Shown here piece by piece: positions 55,879 through 64,000 of a DNA stretch of 64,000 nt. The notes beneath the pieces were generated by a model, which was not told the DNA's origin, searched no databases, and saw nothing but the letters and a program-made list of their open reading frames with translations. The stretch covers positions 3,224,001-3,288,000 of the forward strand of contig JAOVFP010000012.1 in assembly GCA_025738555.1 (NCBI GenBank), in the 5' to 3' direction. Made by a program: the position numbers and the translations under genes. The stretch's first letter is position 1. Each line of letters begins with the position of its first letter. This stretch comes from Cyathus striatus. Taxonomy: Eukaryota; Basidiomycota; Agaricomycetes; Agaricales; Nidulariaceae.

Positions 55879-58033
55879 TTATATTTCAGTACCATCATCA
55901 AGTTCTAGATCTTCACTAATAATGCTAAAATTTTGGCTGTTCTGCCATTTTATTACATGTTGAGTATGATGAAAGATCATAGAATGTATGAACCAATTAA
56001 AGTTGCTTGGAGTCATGCGTTTCATTATAGATTCAAATCCACCAAGCCATGAGTTTAGCTGTTCACAGGCTTGTGTATTGAATGCTTGTTTGTAATATCT
56101 TTCACCATCTCTATCTTGTGCTATGTAAACAAGATTTGGTGCAGAACCATCTTGAGGTGCTGGATTACACCACTTTCTACAAAGGTAATCATCTGAGCAA
56201 TGATTTGTATAGTGATACCCATCCACTACAAAGCGGCTACCTTTAAACCAATATACCCAACTTCCATTTGCAACTGCTGTTCTAAGAACCTTACATGCCT
56301 TATCAATACATATATAATCTGGTCTTGATTCTTCATTAGGAAAAACATCTTCCAAGAACTTAAGTATATTGGTTGCTGACTCTGACTTCACAAACTTTGT
56401 TCATGCAATTACAGCACCACATGGAGCACATATTGTCTCTACACAATAATAGCGAGAGGCACTAAAATAATGTTTTTTGTTTGAAATTTCATTATCTGAC
56501 TCATCGTGAGGCTGCTGAACATGTCTTCTTCTGGTTTTATTCCAAGGTAGATTTTCAGCTGGTTTACGAAGCATTCTTTGTGCACCATTTAAGTAGTCTG
56601 AACTATGTTCTAAGTTATATTTACACCACATTTCCTGGTGCTCATTGCAAGCTTGTGTATTATCTATCTTTTGATTTGGACAGTCACGAACACGACATCT
56701 TGCTCCAAATTCCTGGTTATGAACATCACAAAATACACCTCCTCTATGGTTTACAAGTGTATTGGAACAATTGTCATATGCACAGTGCTTAAAATATATA
56801 TTAGTATAATATTACTTATATTTAGTTGTGCATTACCTGTGGTCCCATAACAATCCCATCAATTACTACCATTGTAACTGTTGCACTCTCATGTGGTGGT
56901 GAGTCTTGAGTTTCTCTGTAAGGCTGTGTACACTCTGAGCAACTGTGACCATGTGATGCATGTATATTTCCATTTTCACCCAACTTTGCAAATGCTTCTT
57001 CTGTTAATCCAGTAATTGAAAGTCCATCAAGACCAATAAAATTAACATCAGATGCTGTAGCAACCATGCGTATTGATTCATGTATAAAAGCCTGCCAGAC
57101 TTGTCTGCGACTTATTTCCTTTCCATTTCCAAAACTATTGTTTCAATATTCGGTATAGGCTGCAGCAGATGCATGAAAACTATAAATACCATTCAGAACA
57201 CTTTGGGAAAATGCTCTATCTACCCATAGATTTTGTCCTACTTTCAAATATTTAGCAGAGTTTAAATGAACCTTGTAATATCCCTGTGTTTCATCATGGG
57301 CACGTTCATGCTCTGCAGAATATAATGTTTTACATATTTTACAAACACCTGATACCACATAAGCATATTCAGATATTTTTGAGCCTTTAATTAATGTTGC
57401 TGTAGGTATATCTCTAATTTTAGTATGCACACGTAATGCCTGTCCTTTACAACTCAGTGTCTTACACTCTGCAGTTATAGGACATATTATATGAACAGGA
57501 TCAATACTGGCATGTGATACAGGTTTCAGTTGTCCTTCAAACACTTTTCTCTCCTTGTTGAAGGGATACAACTTCAGAAGCCTTGCCATTTTGTCTAGTT
57601 TAAGGCTCAACAAAATAGATCTACCCTTTTCAGTTGTGTACTCAGTAATTTCATCATCTTCAAAGAGATCATCTGAGTCCTTGCCAATTTTTTCCTGGAT
57701 AGCTCTAGCAAGTAACCTAATCCATGCTGTTGCATCAACATTTTTTTCTCCCTTTAACTTTGCATTCTGCTGTCTTGCATGCAGACTTAAAAGATCAACA
57801 TTATCAATTATAGAGAACAATATAAGTAATGTGGCAGAAAGTGTGATATTGGAGCCAAAATTTGAGAGAATAAATTTACTGAATACATCAAATGGGATGT
57901 TAGGAAATAGTTGTTCTTTTGCTGCAATTACTGGTTGAATAAAAATAAATAGAGCCAATATTGCACTTGGAAACCATTGAAATAGCCAGATTATTAATAG
58001 CCAGAATAAAATATGTTGAGTAATTTCTGGCAT
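55879..58033 (-). pseudogene. KDZ transposase with CxC5 and CxC6 cysteine clusters (two opal stops)
   Basis: The start is MPEITQHILFWLLIIWLFQW at 58033. The CxC5 part carries CPITAECKTLSCKG and CKICKTLYSAEHERAHDE; a TGA follows AAYTEY and the same frame goes on NNSFGNGKEISRRQVWQAF. An intron near 56835-56790 leads to the CxC6 part (HCAYDNCSNTLVNH, FCDVHNQEFGARCRVRDCPN, CNEHQEMWCKY). After AVIA a second in-frame TGA precedes TKFVKSESATNILKFLEDVF. The catalytic-looking core follows: YICIDKACK, FVVDGYHYTNHC and TQACEQLNSWLGG, a D..D..E arrangement with the His pair expected of KDZ enzymes. It ends at 55879. Both stops sit where related agaric proteins have Trp (TGG to TGA). The homologous plus-strand copy at 63150 has no stop in the part visible. 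Confidence 0.8.
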
Positions 58034-58136
58034 TAATATAGCCCATATCCAGGTTATACACCACAGATATATCTTAAAAGTTGCAGCCCAACTGAAAATT
58101 TACATTGTAAACTATTACAATTTGATTTCAATATAC

Positions 58137-60539
58137 TTACTTTTGCTTAGACTTCTCCTTTCTCTCACTAGTACCCTCATCTTTATCTCCCTTCTCCTCC
58201 TTGCTCTTACTCTTACCCTTTCCCTTCCTTTTCTCCACCTTTTCCTTCAGCCACTTTTTCAAGTCCAAAAATGTATAGTGGTCACTTTCAAAGCCCCAAA
58301 GATCCAAGTCAGTTGGACTCTCCTCATCTCCAGCTAACCATGCATGCATTGCTGGGAAATTTGCAATCTTGTCAAAATTCGAGTAGTTATCGTACCAGGC
58401 TGAGGATGAAACAAAAACTGAAATAATTTCCTTTTTAGTTGCTTTTGCAACTGGCCAAGTCCTGTTCTTGTCCATCACATTATGCTCAGAAACTGCCTTT
58501 ATACAGGCAGTATATTTCTGGTAAGCAACTTGAAGTCCAGGTGCAGTATTCTCAAGAATATTCTGGGGAATCTTTAGAACAGCTATAAGCTCCTCAGTAC
58601 GTTGCTCTGAGATCCCACCCCTTTGAGCTACAGAAGGGGTGTGAGAGTGAGACACAACACGAGAACTAGCTGCTGAGCTTCCAGCTGATGACCGAATATA
58701 ACTTATCTCATTATTGACAGGGGGGGTTGCATTTGGCTTAAATCCAGACTATAAAATAACACAGCATAAGTAAATTTTACAAGAATAAGAGAATGAAATA
58801 TGTAGTTACACTCAGTACTGGCAGGATAAATTCACCATCAATCTTGAGCCAGTTGACTTCCTCATCTTCCATAATGGCAGTTTCAAAACTTCCCAGAAGA
58901 TTCCAGGCTTTGCTTTCATAAACAAATAGACAGTGATCGGCAGCTTAAATAATATTAGCATTTGAATAAACAATAAAAAAAAACATACTAAAGAAATGTT
59001 CAGCTTTTGCTTTGAGTTTCTTCAAGATGGGTGTGATGGTTAAAGTATGATTGTGCTTGAATGAAAATGATGCCACTCCAGGTACCATAATGGTACTTGG
59101 CTCTGCATCAGATACATACAGCCAGACTCGTCCCTTGACTGAACCAATGGTAGCACTTTCAACAGCACTGCTGAAGTCAGCAGCATTCAGGCAATTCCTG
59201 AATGCATTTCCTCTTATAATACCACCTACTTAGAGTTAGTATAGTATATAGTTATACAAAAGATAGATTTACCTTTGCTTCTCAAAGAACCTTTGGGGCT
59301 AATCATAGCTATGTCCACAGTATCTACTGTACCTGGTTTACTGGTGGTATGAGGTGGACTGACTGGTGAACTAGTCATGACAATGTCTACCATATAATTG
59401 TAAGTTTTGACAATATTTAGAAATGAATAGTGTATACCATCTTTATTCTGACTATTATCATTTCCATCTGCAAAGAATAATAAATTAATATAAATATAAA
59501 TATTACTGAATTGTCCATACCTTTATCCTTACTAATATCACTTCCTTTCAAGATGTTAGTTACAGTAATATGGTTAAGACATTACTGAATTTTTCTTACC
59601 TTTGTCCTTACTGGTTTGGTCTTCTGTATACTTTTCATTACTAATATCACTCCCTTTCAAGATGTTAGTTATAGTAATATAGGTAAGATATATCACTTAC
59701 CATCACTGCCATCTGATTCTTCTTTATCACCAACACTCAATTTGTCACCTGAATTTTCTGAATTTTCTATATTTTCTGCAATATAAGTGTTAGCAAAAAT
59801 ATATATCAGAGCTATCAATTGCAAACCTTTGCTTTTGCTTTCATTGTTGGTTTCAGATTCACTGGATTCACTTTCTTCAACTGTGGAGGATGTGAATATT
59901 TTGATGCATGTTTTATGATATATTTTCTTACCTTTTTTCATGTCTGAATTATGCTTACGAGTAACAGTAAAAGCTGGAGCTGCTGGTTGAGGTACATTAA
60001 GGGCTGGACCTCGCTTTGGAGGAGCAATAGGAAGCTATTCTTACCTTTTTTCATGTCTGAATTATGCTTACAAGTAACAGTAAAAGCTGGAGCTGCTGGT
60101 TGAGGTACATTAAGGGCTGGACCTCGCTTTGGAGGAGCAATAGGAAGCCCACTTTCCTCCAGTACCCTTTCAGCACTAAGTATTAAATATATTATCAGTT
60201 CATAAATATTGTATAAATATATATAATACATACGCTGTAAGATCAGGAGTGCCCTCTGCATCTGCAGCAGCATCCTCAGCTGCTTTCATTTCTGAAGTTT
60301 TTCTACAAAATTATTAGTGAGGCAGTGGAAGAAAGATTGAAACCATACCGAGTTTTTTTGCCTTGTTTGCCCTCCTCTGTTGGTGGCTGAGCTGAGAGAT
60401 CAGCAGCAGAAGTACCACGCTTGCAAGTCTTACTGCGAGTCTTGCTGTGAGTCTCATGTGTAGCTGAGAGTGGTACAGATTCAGCAGGAAGAGTACTGGA
60501 AGCCTGAGTGGTAGCAGAACGAGTAGAACGACGAGCCAT
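58137..60539 (-). CDS. KDZ-element accessory protein, multi-exon, function unknown
   Basis: Reads MARRSTRSATTQASSTLPAE from 60539 and continues through more than ten short exons with GT..AG introns of about 45-60 nt, some exons only 11-40 nt (for example TAAGGATAAAG). The N-terminal half is Ser/Thr/Lys/Glu-rich and probably disordered. The C-terminal part is folded-looking and conserved in the plus-strand copy at 62486-63046: RGGISEQRTEELIAVLKIP, DKNRTWPVAKATKKEI, VSSSAWYDNYSNFDKI, DSHYTF-like and LDLKKWLKEK, then a Lys/Glu/Gly-rich tail to a TAA at 58137. It lies 103 bp upstream of the transposase on the same strand in this element and a similar distance in the other, so it is part of the element's gene set. 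No known domain was recognised. Several 5' exon borders are approximate. Confidence 0.6.
59928..60153. repeat. 113-bp tandem duplication of exon end plus splice donor
   Basis: The block containing AACCAGCAGCTCCAGCTTTT (minus strand) and its following GTAAGA donor occurs twice with a period of 113 bp (59928 and 60041). It doubles one exon end in the accessory gene and can keep the reading frame through the use of either donor. Confidence 0.85.
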
Positions 60540-60719
60540 TGTGTATAGATGTGTTAGAATGCTTTTAGATGGTGAGATGGTGGTGGTTGAGAAGAAAGAG
60601 AAGGGGATTGATGCATACCAATCAATACCTTGGAAGCTGCACAGCACACACATGATCAAAAAACTAAAAATATAAAGCATTTGATTGGCTAGACTGAACA
60701 CAGATAAATATATATTATA

Positions 60720-61540
60720 TTTGATTGGCTACAACATGATTATGTAAACTACTTTGGCCTTCCTCTTCCCTGAAACACAGCCTTGAGAACACAGCCTCAA
60801 GGCAAGACAGTGCAGGGGAAGGAGGTGAGGGGGTGGAGATGAGGGGGTGGAGATGGCACAGGGGGAGGAGGCAAGGGGGTAGAGACAAAGGGGAGGAGAC
60901 AGCACAGAAGGAGGGAACAAAGGGGAGGAGACAACACCTGCGCTCGTCACTTTCAAGACGGCACAGGGGGAAGCGGCAAGGGGAGGAGACGGCGCAGGGG
61001 GAAGAGGGAGGGAGAGGAGGCGAGGGGGAGGAGACGATGCCTGAGCTCATCACTTGCGAGACGGTGCAGGGGGACGAGGCATGGGGGAGGAGACGAGGCC
61101 TGCACAGGGGGAGGAGGTGTGGGGGAGGAGATGAGGCCCGTGCAGGGGGCAGAGGCATGGGGGAGGAGACGACACCTGTGCTCATCATTTGCGAGATGGC
61201 ACAGGGGGAGGAGGCGTGGGGGAGGAGACAACACCTGCGCTTGTCATTTGCGAGACGGCACAGGGGTAGGAGGCGTGGGGGAGGAGATGATGCCTGTGCT
61301 CGTCATTTGCAAGACGGCACAGGGGGACAAGGCGTGGGGGAGGAGACGACACCTGTGCTCATCATTTGCGAGATGGCACAGGGGTAGGAGGCGTGGGGGA
61401 GGAGATGATGCCTGCGCTCATCATTTGCGAGATGGCGCAGGGGGACAAGGCGTGGGGGAGGAGATGACACCTGTGCTTGTCATTTGCGAGATGGCACAGG
61501 GGGAGGGGGTGGGGCAGTGGAGACAATGCATGTGCTTGTC
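60720..61540. repeat. 60-bp GC-rich minisatellite
   Basis: From about 61170 to 61530 the motif ACCTGTGCTCATCATTTGCG with following GAGATGGCACAGGGGGAGG and CGTGGGGGAGGAGA recurs every 60 bp, six or more times. Degenerate shorter units reach back to about 60830. Because the period is a multiple of three, long reading frames open on both strands, but these are array translations (for example AHHLRDGAGGQG). Confidence 0.85.
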
Positions 61541-61689
61541 ATCTGCAAAACAGCGCAGCAGGGGGAGAAGATGGGACAAAAAGGTAAGAAAACTCACCTG
61601 TTAGTCCTGTATGCATTCTCACATGCACGACCGTTCACAGAGCTCCCTGCCAACCACCTATTATCAATCTTGTAATTGATTCGTTGCCT

Positions 61690-61900
61690 GCCAAAATGGA
61701 TAGTTTGAGGCGACAATGTGGGACCGTAGAGTGGGCTTGAGGCGATGACGTGGGACCACAAGTGAGCTTGAGGCGACGACGAAATGGGAATATTGAGGCT
61801 GGCGCTAGGCGACGAAGAGGGAATTGTGAGGTGGGCTTGAGGCGACGACATGGGAGCTTGAGTCGTTGATGTGGGAGGGTGAGGCGCTGATGTGGGAGAG
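61690..61900. repeat. GAGGCGACGAC-type short repeats
   Basis: GGGCTTGAGGCGA(T/C)GAC(G/A)TGGGA and variants recur five or more times, about 20-60 bp apart. Confidence 0.7.
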
Positions 61901-61989
61901 AAAAAAAAGTGCTTGGGAAAAAATGTACCATATGAGGAAAGTGCGATATTGCTGGTGGTTATGTAGCATAGTGAAAAAAGATATTATAA

Positions 61990-62075
61990 GGCCGCTTGGT
62001 GTAGTGGTATATTGTTCGCTCTATTAGCTCACGTGATCTCTATGTACTCCGAGGGTTCAATTCTTGCCAGACACA
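61990..62075 (+). tRNA. tRNA-like sequence with A and B boxes (probably degenerate)
   Basis: TGGTGTAGTGG at 61997-62007 fits the A-box consensus exactly, and GGTTCAATTCT at 62054-62064 fits the B box except for the last base. The region between is long enough for an intron. The 5' GGCCGCT and 3' CAGACAC do not pair as an acceptor stem and the T stem has one mismatch, so I do not call a functional tRNA or anticodon. It may be a tRNA pseudogene or a short tRNA-derived element. Confidence 0.35.
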
Positions 62076-62165
62076 AAATTTTTATTCTATATTAATAACA
62101 TACAACTAGTAATACGTAACTGAGCTGGTACATTAGTAAAGTAAATGTAATGTGGTTTTGCCATA

Positions 62166-62442
62166 GGTCCAGCTGGAGTCCAGGTGGGTTCTGAAAGGAT
62201 TTGGTCCGCCGGAATTCCTGCTGAACTGGCTGGACTCCCACTTACCAATGGATTCCAGCTGGAGTCCTGGTGGACTCCAGGTGTACTTGAACTGGACCGG
62301 ATTCAAAAAAATTGGCTGGATTTACAGCTAAAACGAGTCCAGCAGGAGTCCACCCAGAATCCATGGACTATCTGGAAAATTCTTGGAGTCTGTCTGGATA
62401 GTCCGTGGATTCCATGGAGTCCACCTGGAGTCCAGCCGGAAT
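62166..62442. repeat. KDZ element subterminal repeats, 5' side
   Basis: Repeated phrases TCCAGCTGGAGTCCAGGTGG, AGTCCTGGTGGACTCCAGGT and GAGTCCACCTGGAGTCCAG mirror the array at 55171-55640. Confidence 0.85.
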
Positions 62443-62485
62443 GGGGGGGGGAGTGTAAAGACCTCCATATTCCATTCAGTCTAAG

Positions 62486-63046
62486 TCAGCTGGAAGCTCT
62501 GCAGCTAGCTCTCATGCCGTTTCTCGCTCTCACACCCCTTCTCTTGTTCAAAGAGGTGGAATCTCAGAGCAATGTACTGAGGAACTTATCGATGTTTTAA
62601 AGATTCCTAGGGAAATTCTTGAGAGTACTGCACCTGGACTTCGAGTTGCCTACCAGAGGTATCTTGCCTGTATAAAGGCAGTTTCTGACCACAACACTAT
62701 GGACAAGAACAGGACTTGGCCAGTTGCCAAGGCCACAAAGAAAGAAATTGTCACAGTCTTTGTCTCATCTTCAGCCTGGTATGAGAACTATTCAAACTTT
62801 GATAAGATTGCAGATTTTCCAGCAATGCAGTCTTGGTTGGCTGAAGATCAGGATAGTCCTACTGATCTTGACCTTTGGGGCTTTGAGAGAGATTACTACA
62901 CGTTTTTGGATTTGAAAAGATGGCTTAAGGAGAAGAAGGAGAAAAGGAAGGGAAAGGGAAAGGGAAAGAGCAAGGAGGAGAAGGGAGGTAAGGATGAGAA
63001 GGCTCATGAGGATAAAGAGAAATCAAGTTCAAAGAAGCACAAGTAA
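62486..63046 (+). CDS. KDZ-element accessory protein, second copy (5' truncated)
   Basis: One frame from SAGSSAASSHAVSRSHTP to a TAA at 63046 (186 codons) aligns along its length with the C-terminal part of the accessory protein in the first element: RGGISEQCTEELIDVLKIPR, DKNRTWPVAKATKKEI, SSAWYENYSNFDKIADF, LDLWGFERDYYTF, LKRWLKEK and a Lys/Glu/Gly-rich tail. The upstream exons are missing: the frame meets the first element's terminal repeat end at 62460. No stop interrupts the surviving part. Confidence 0.65.
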   Translation, partial: SAGSSAASSHAVSRSHTPSLVQRGGISEQCTEELIDVLKIPREILESTAPGLRVAYQRYLACIKAVSDHNTMDKNRTWPVAKATKKEIVTVFVSSSAWYENYSNFDKIADFPAMQSWLAEDQDSPTDLDLWGFERDYYTFLDLKRWLKEKKEKRKGKGKGKSKEEKGGKDEKAHEDKEKSSSKKHK

Positions 63047-63149
63047 GTATATTGAACTTGAATTGTAATAGTTTACAATATGATTTTTCAGTTGGATGGT
63101 AACCTTTGAGACATATCTGAGGTGCTTAACCTGTATATGGGCTATATTC

Positions 63150-64000
63150 ATGCCAGAAATCACTCAAAATATTTTATTCTGGTTATTAATAATTTGGCTA
63201 TTTCAATGGCTCCCAAGTGCAATACTAGTTCTATTTATTTTTATTCAACCAGTAATTGCAGCAGGAGAACAATCATTTCCTAACATCACATTTGATGTGT
63301 TCAGTAAATTTATTCTGTCAAATTTTGGTTCCAACATCACACTCTCTGCCACATTGGTTATATTGTTCTCTATGATTGATAATGTTGATTTGTTGAGTCT
63401 TCATGCAAGACAGCAGAATGCAAAGTTAAAGGGAGAAAAAAATGTTGATGCAACTGCATGGATTAGATTACTGGCTAGAGCTATTCAGGAAAAAATTGGC
63501 ATGGACTCAGATGATCTCTTTGAAGATTATGAAATTAATGAACACACAACTCGAACAGGCAGATCTATTTTGTTAGGCACTAAATTAAATGAAATGGCAA
63601 GACTTCTGAACTTGTATCCTTTCAATCAGGAGAGGAAAGTTTTTGAAGGTCAACTGAAACCTGTATCTCATGTTAGTATTGATCCTGTTCATATAATATG
63701 TCCTATAGCTGCAGAGTGTGAGACACGGAGCTGTAAAGGACGGGCACTACATGTGCATACTAAAGTTAGAGATGTACCTAAAGCAACATTAATTAAAGGC
63801 TCAAAAATATTTGAACATGCTTATGTAGTATCAGGTGTTTGTGAAAAATGTAAAACATTATATTCTGCAGAACATGAACGAGCCTATGATGAAAAACAGG
63901 GATATTATATGGTTCATTTAAACTCTGCTAAATATCTGAAAGTAGGAAAAAAACTATGGGTAGATAGGGCATTTTCTCAAGGTGTTCTGAATGGTATATA
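63150..64000 (+). CDS. KDZ transposase, second copy, CxC5 part (cut by window end)
   Basis: From an ATG at 63150 the frame reads MPEITQNILFWLLIIWLFQW and runs open to the window end (283 codons). It aligns with the first copy: the N-terminal membrane-like stretch, NITLSATLVILFSMIDNVDL, LARAIQEKIGMDSDDLFEDY, the cysteine cluster (CPIAAECETRSCKG, CEKCKTLYSAEHE) and FSQGVLNGI. Differences are scattered and no stop is present. The two Trp positions that became TGA in the first copy lie beyond the window, so this copy's integrity is unknown. It starts about 100 bp after the accessory gene. Confidence 0.75.
   Translation, partial: MPEITQNILFWLLIIWLFQWLPSAILVLFIFIQPVIAAGEQSFPNITFDVFSKFILSNFGSNITLSATLVILFSMIDNVDLLSLHARQQNAKLKGEKNVDATAWIRLLARAIQEKIGMDSDDLFEDYEINEHTTRTGRSILLGTKLNEMARLLNLYPFNQERKVFEGQLKPVSHVSIDPVHIICPIAAECETRSCKGRALHVHTKVRDVPKATLIKGSKIFEHAYVVSGVCEKCKTLYSAEHERAYDEKQGYYMVHLNSAKYLKVGKKLWVDRAFSQGVLNGI

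Larger units (their letters stand above)
55153..62460 (-). mobile_element. KDZ-type DNA transposon with accessory gene
   Basis: The ends are inverted: CTTTACACTCCCCCCCCC at 55153 and its reverse complement, ending GGAGTGTAAAG, at 62460. Inside both ends lie dense GGACTCC/GGAGTCC subterminal repeats (55171-55640 and 62166-62442). On the minus strand it holds an accessory gene (60539-58137) then a CxC5-CxC6 KDZ transposase (58033-55879), the latter broken by two stops. The 5' side includes a GC-rich minisatellite and a tRNA-like sequence. No matching target-site duplication was seen (TTCCAGTA on the left, ACCTCCAT on the right). Either the ends are hybrid or a flank was rearranged. Confidence 0.7.

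Noticed and set aside
60833..61604. Long Arg/Gly-rich frames on the plus strand and Ser/Pro/Leu-rich frames on the minus strand
   Set aside because: They come from the GC-rich 60-bp minisatellite, whose period is a multiple of three.
55153..62460. A Helitron or LTR retrotransposon
   Set aside because: There is no Rep/helicase, reverse transcriptase or LTR; the inverted ends, subterminal arrays and CxC5-CxC6 gene point to KDZ.

Overview
The window comes from a eukaryotic, intron-rich genome, most likely an agaricomycete (mushroom-forming) basidiomycete. The evidence is: short GT..AG introns of about 40-70 nt; a KDZ-class transposon with CxC5 and CxC6 cysteine clusters; a SUN-domain protein, a Brl1/Brr6-like protein, a fungal rhodopsin-like seven-membrane-segment protein and a WD40 protein; and relics of a GH7 cellobiohydrolase, a nitronate monooxygenase and a NACHT-type NLR. 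The species cannot be named. Gene density is low and repeats dominate, as in repeat-inflated agaric genomes. All assignments were read by eye from translated exons; no database search was possible.

Layout. 1-10 kb: a fragment of dispersed repeat family R1, a SUN-domain gene (2650-3793), a rhodopsin-like membrane protein gene on the minus strand (4509-5521), a nitronate monooxygenase relic, and an unusual nine-exon acidic/Ser-rich gene on the minus strand (7870-9855). 10-18.6 kb: a very large palindromic element (about 10048-18582) built from GTCACA-type arrays, subterminal 61-bp repeats and nested inverted repeats, with no recognisable transposase. 18.6-28 kb: gene-poor DNA, a small candidate gene (20720-21142), an agaric-specific family gene (21620-23392, minus), a Brl1/Brr6-like gene (24989-25871, minus), a WD40 gene (26368-27811, minus) and a MITE-like foldback. 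30-34.6 kb: a second inverted repeat with 1.1-kb arms enclosing an intact-looking 223-residue gene (32471-33246). 34.6-47.6 kb: decayed repeats, a pyrimidine-rich block, a compositionally distinct island (41-42 kb), a small candidate gene, and a GH7 cellobiohydrolase pseudogene (45438-46300). 47.6-51.8 kb: GAGCCAAAT-type repeats folded into a palindrome, then AT-rich tandem repeats. 51.9-52.4 kb: NACHT relic. 54.3-64 kb: two KDZ-type elements facing in opposite directions. The first (55153-62460) is bounded by a C-tract terminal inverted repeat and holds an accessory gene plus a CxC5-CxC6 transposase broken by two opal codons. The second is cut by the window end and is still open where visible.

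There is no operon-like logic. The apparently functional genes (SUN, Brl1-like, WD40, rhodopsin-like, the 223-residue gene, and the acidic gene with a reservation about its 3' end) are isolated between mobile-element debris. SUN and Brl1/Brr6 proteins both act at the nuclear envelope, but nothing here shows they are functionally linked. The KDZ accessory gene and transposase are adjacent and on the same strand in both copies, so they probably form the gene set of that transposon.
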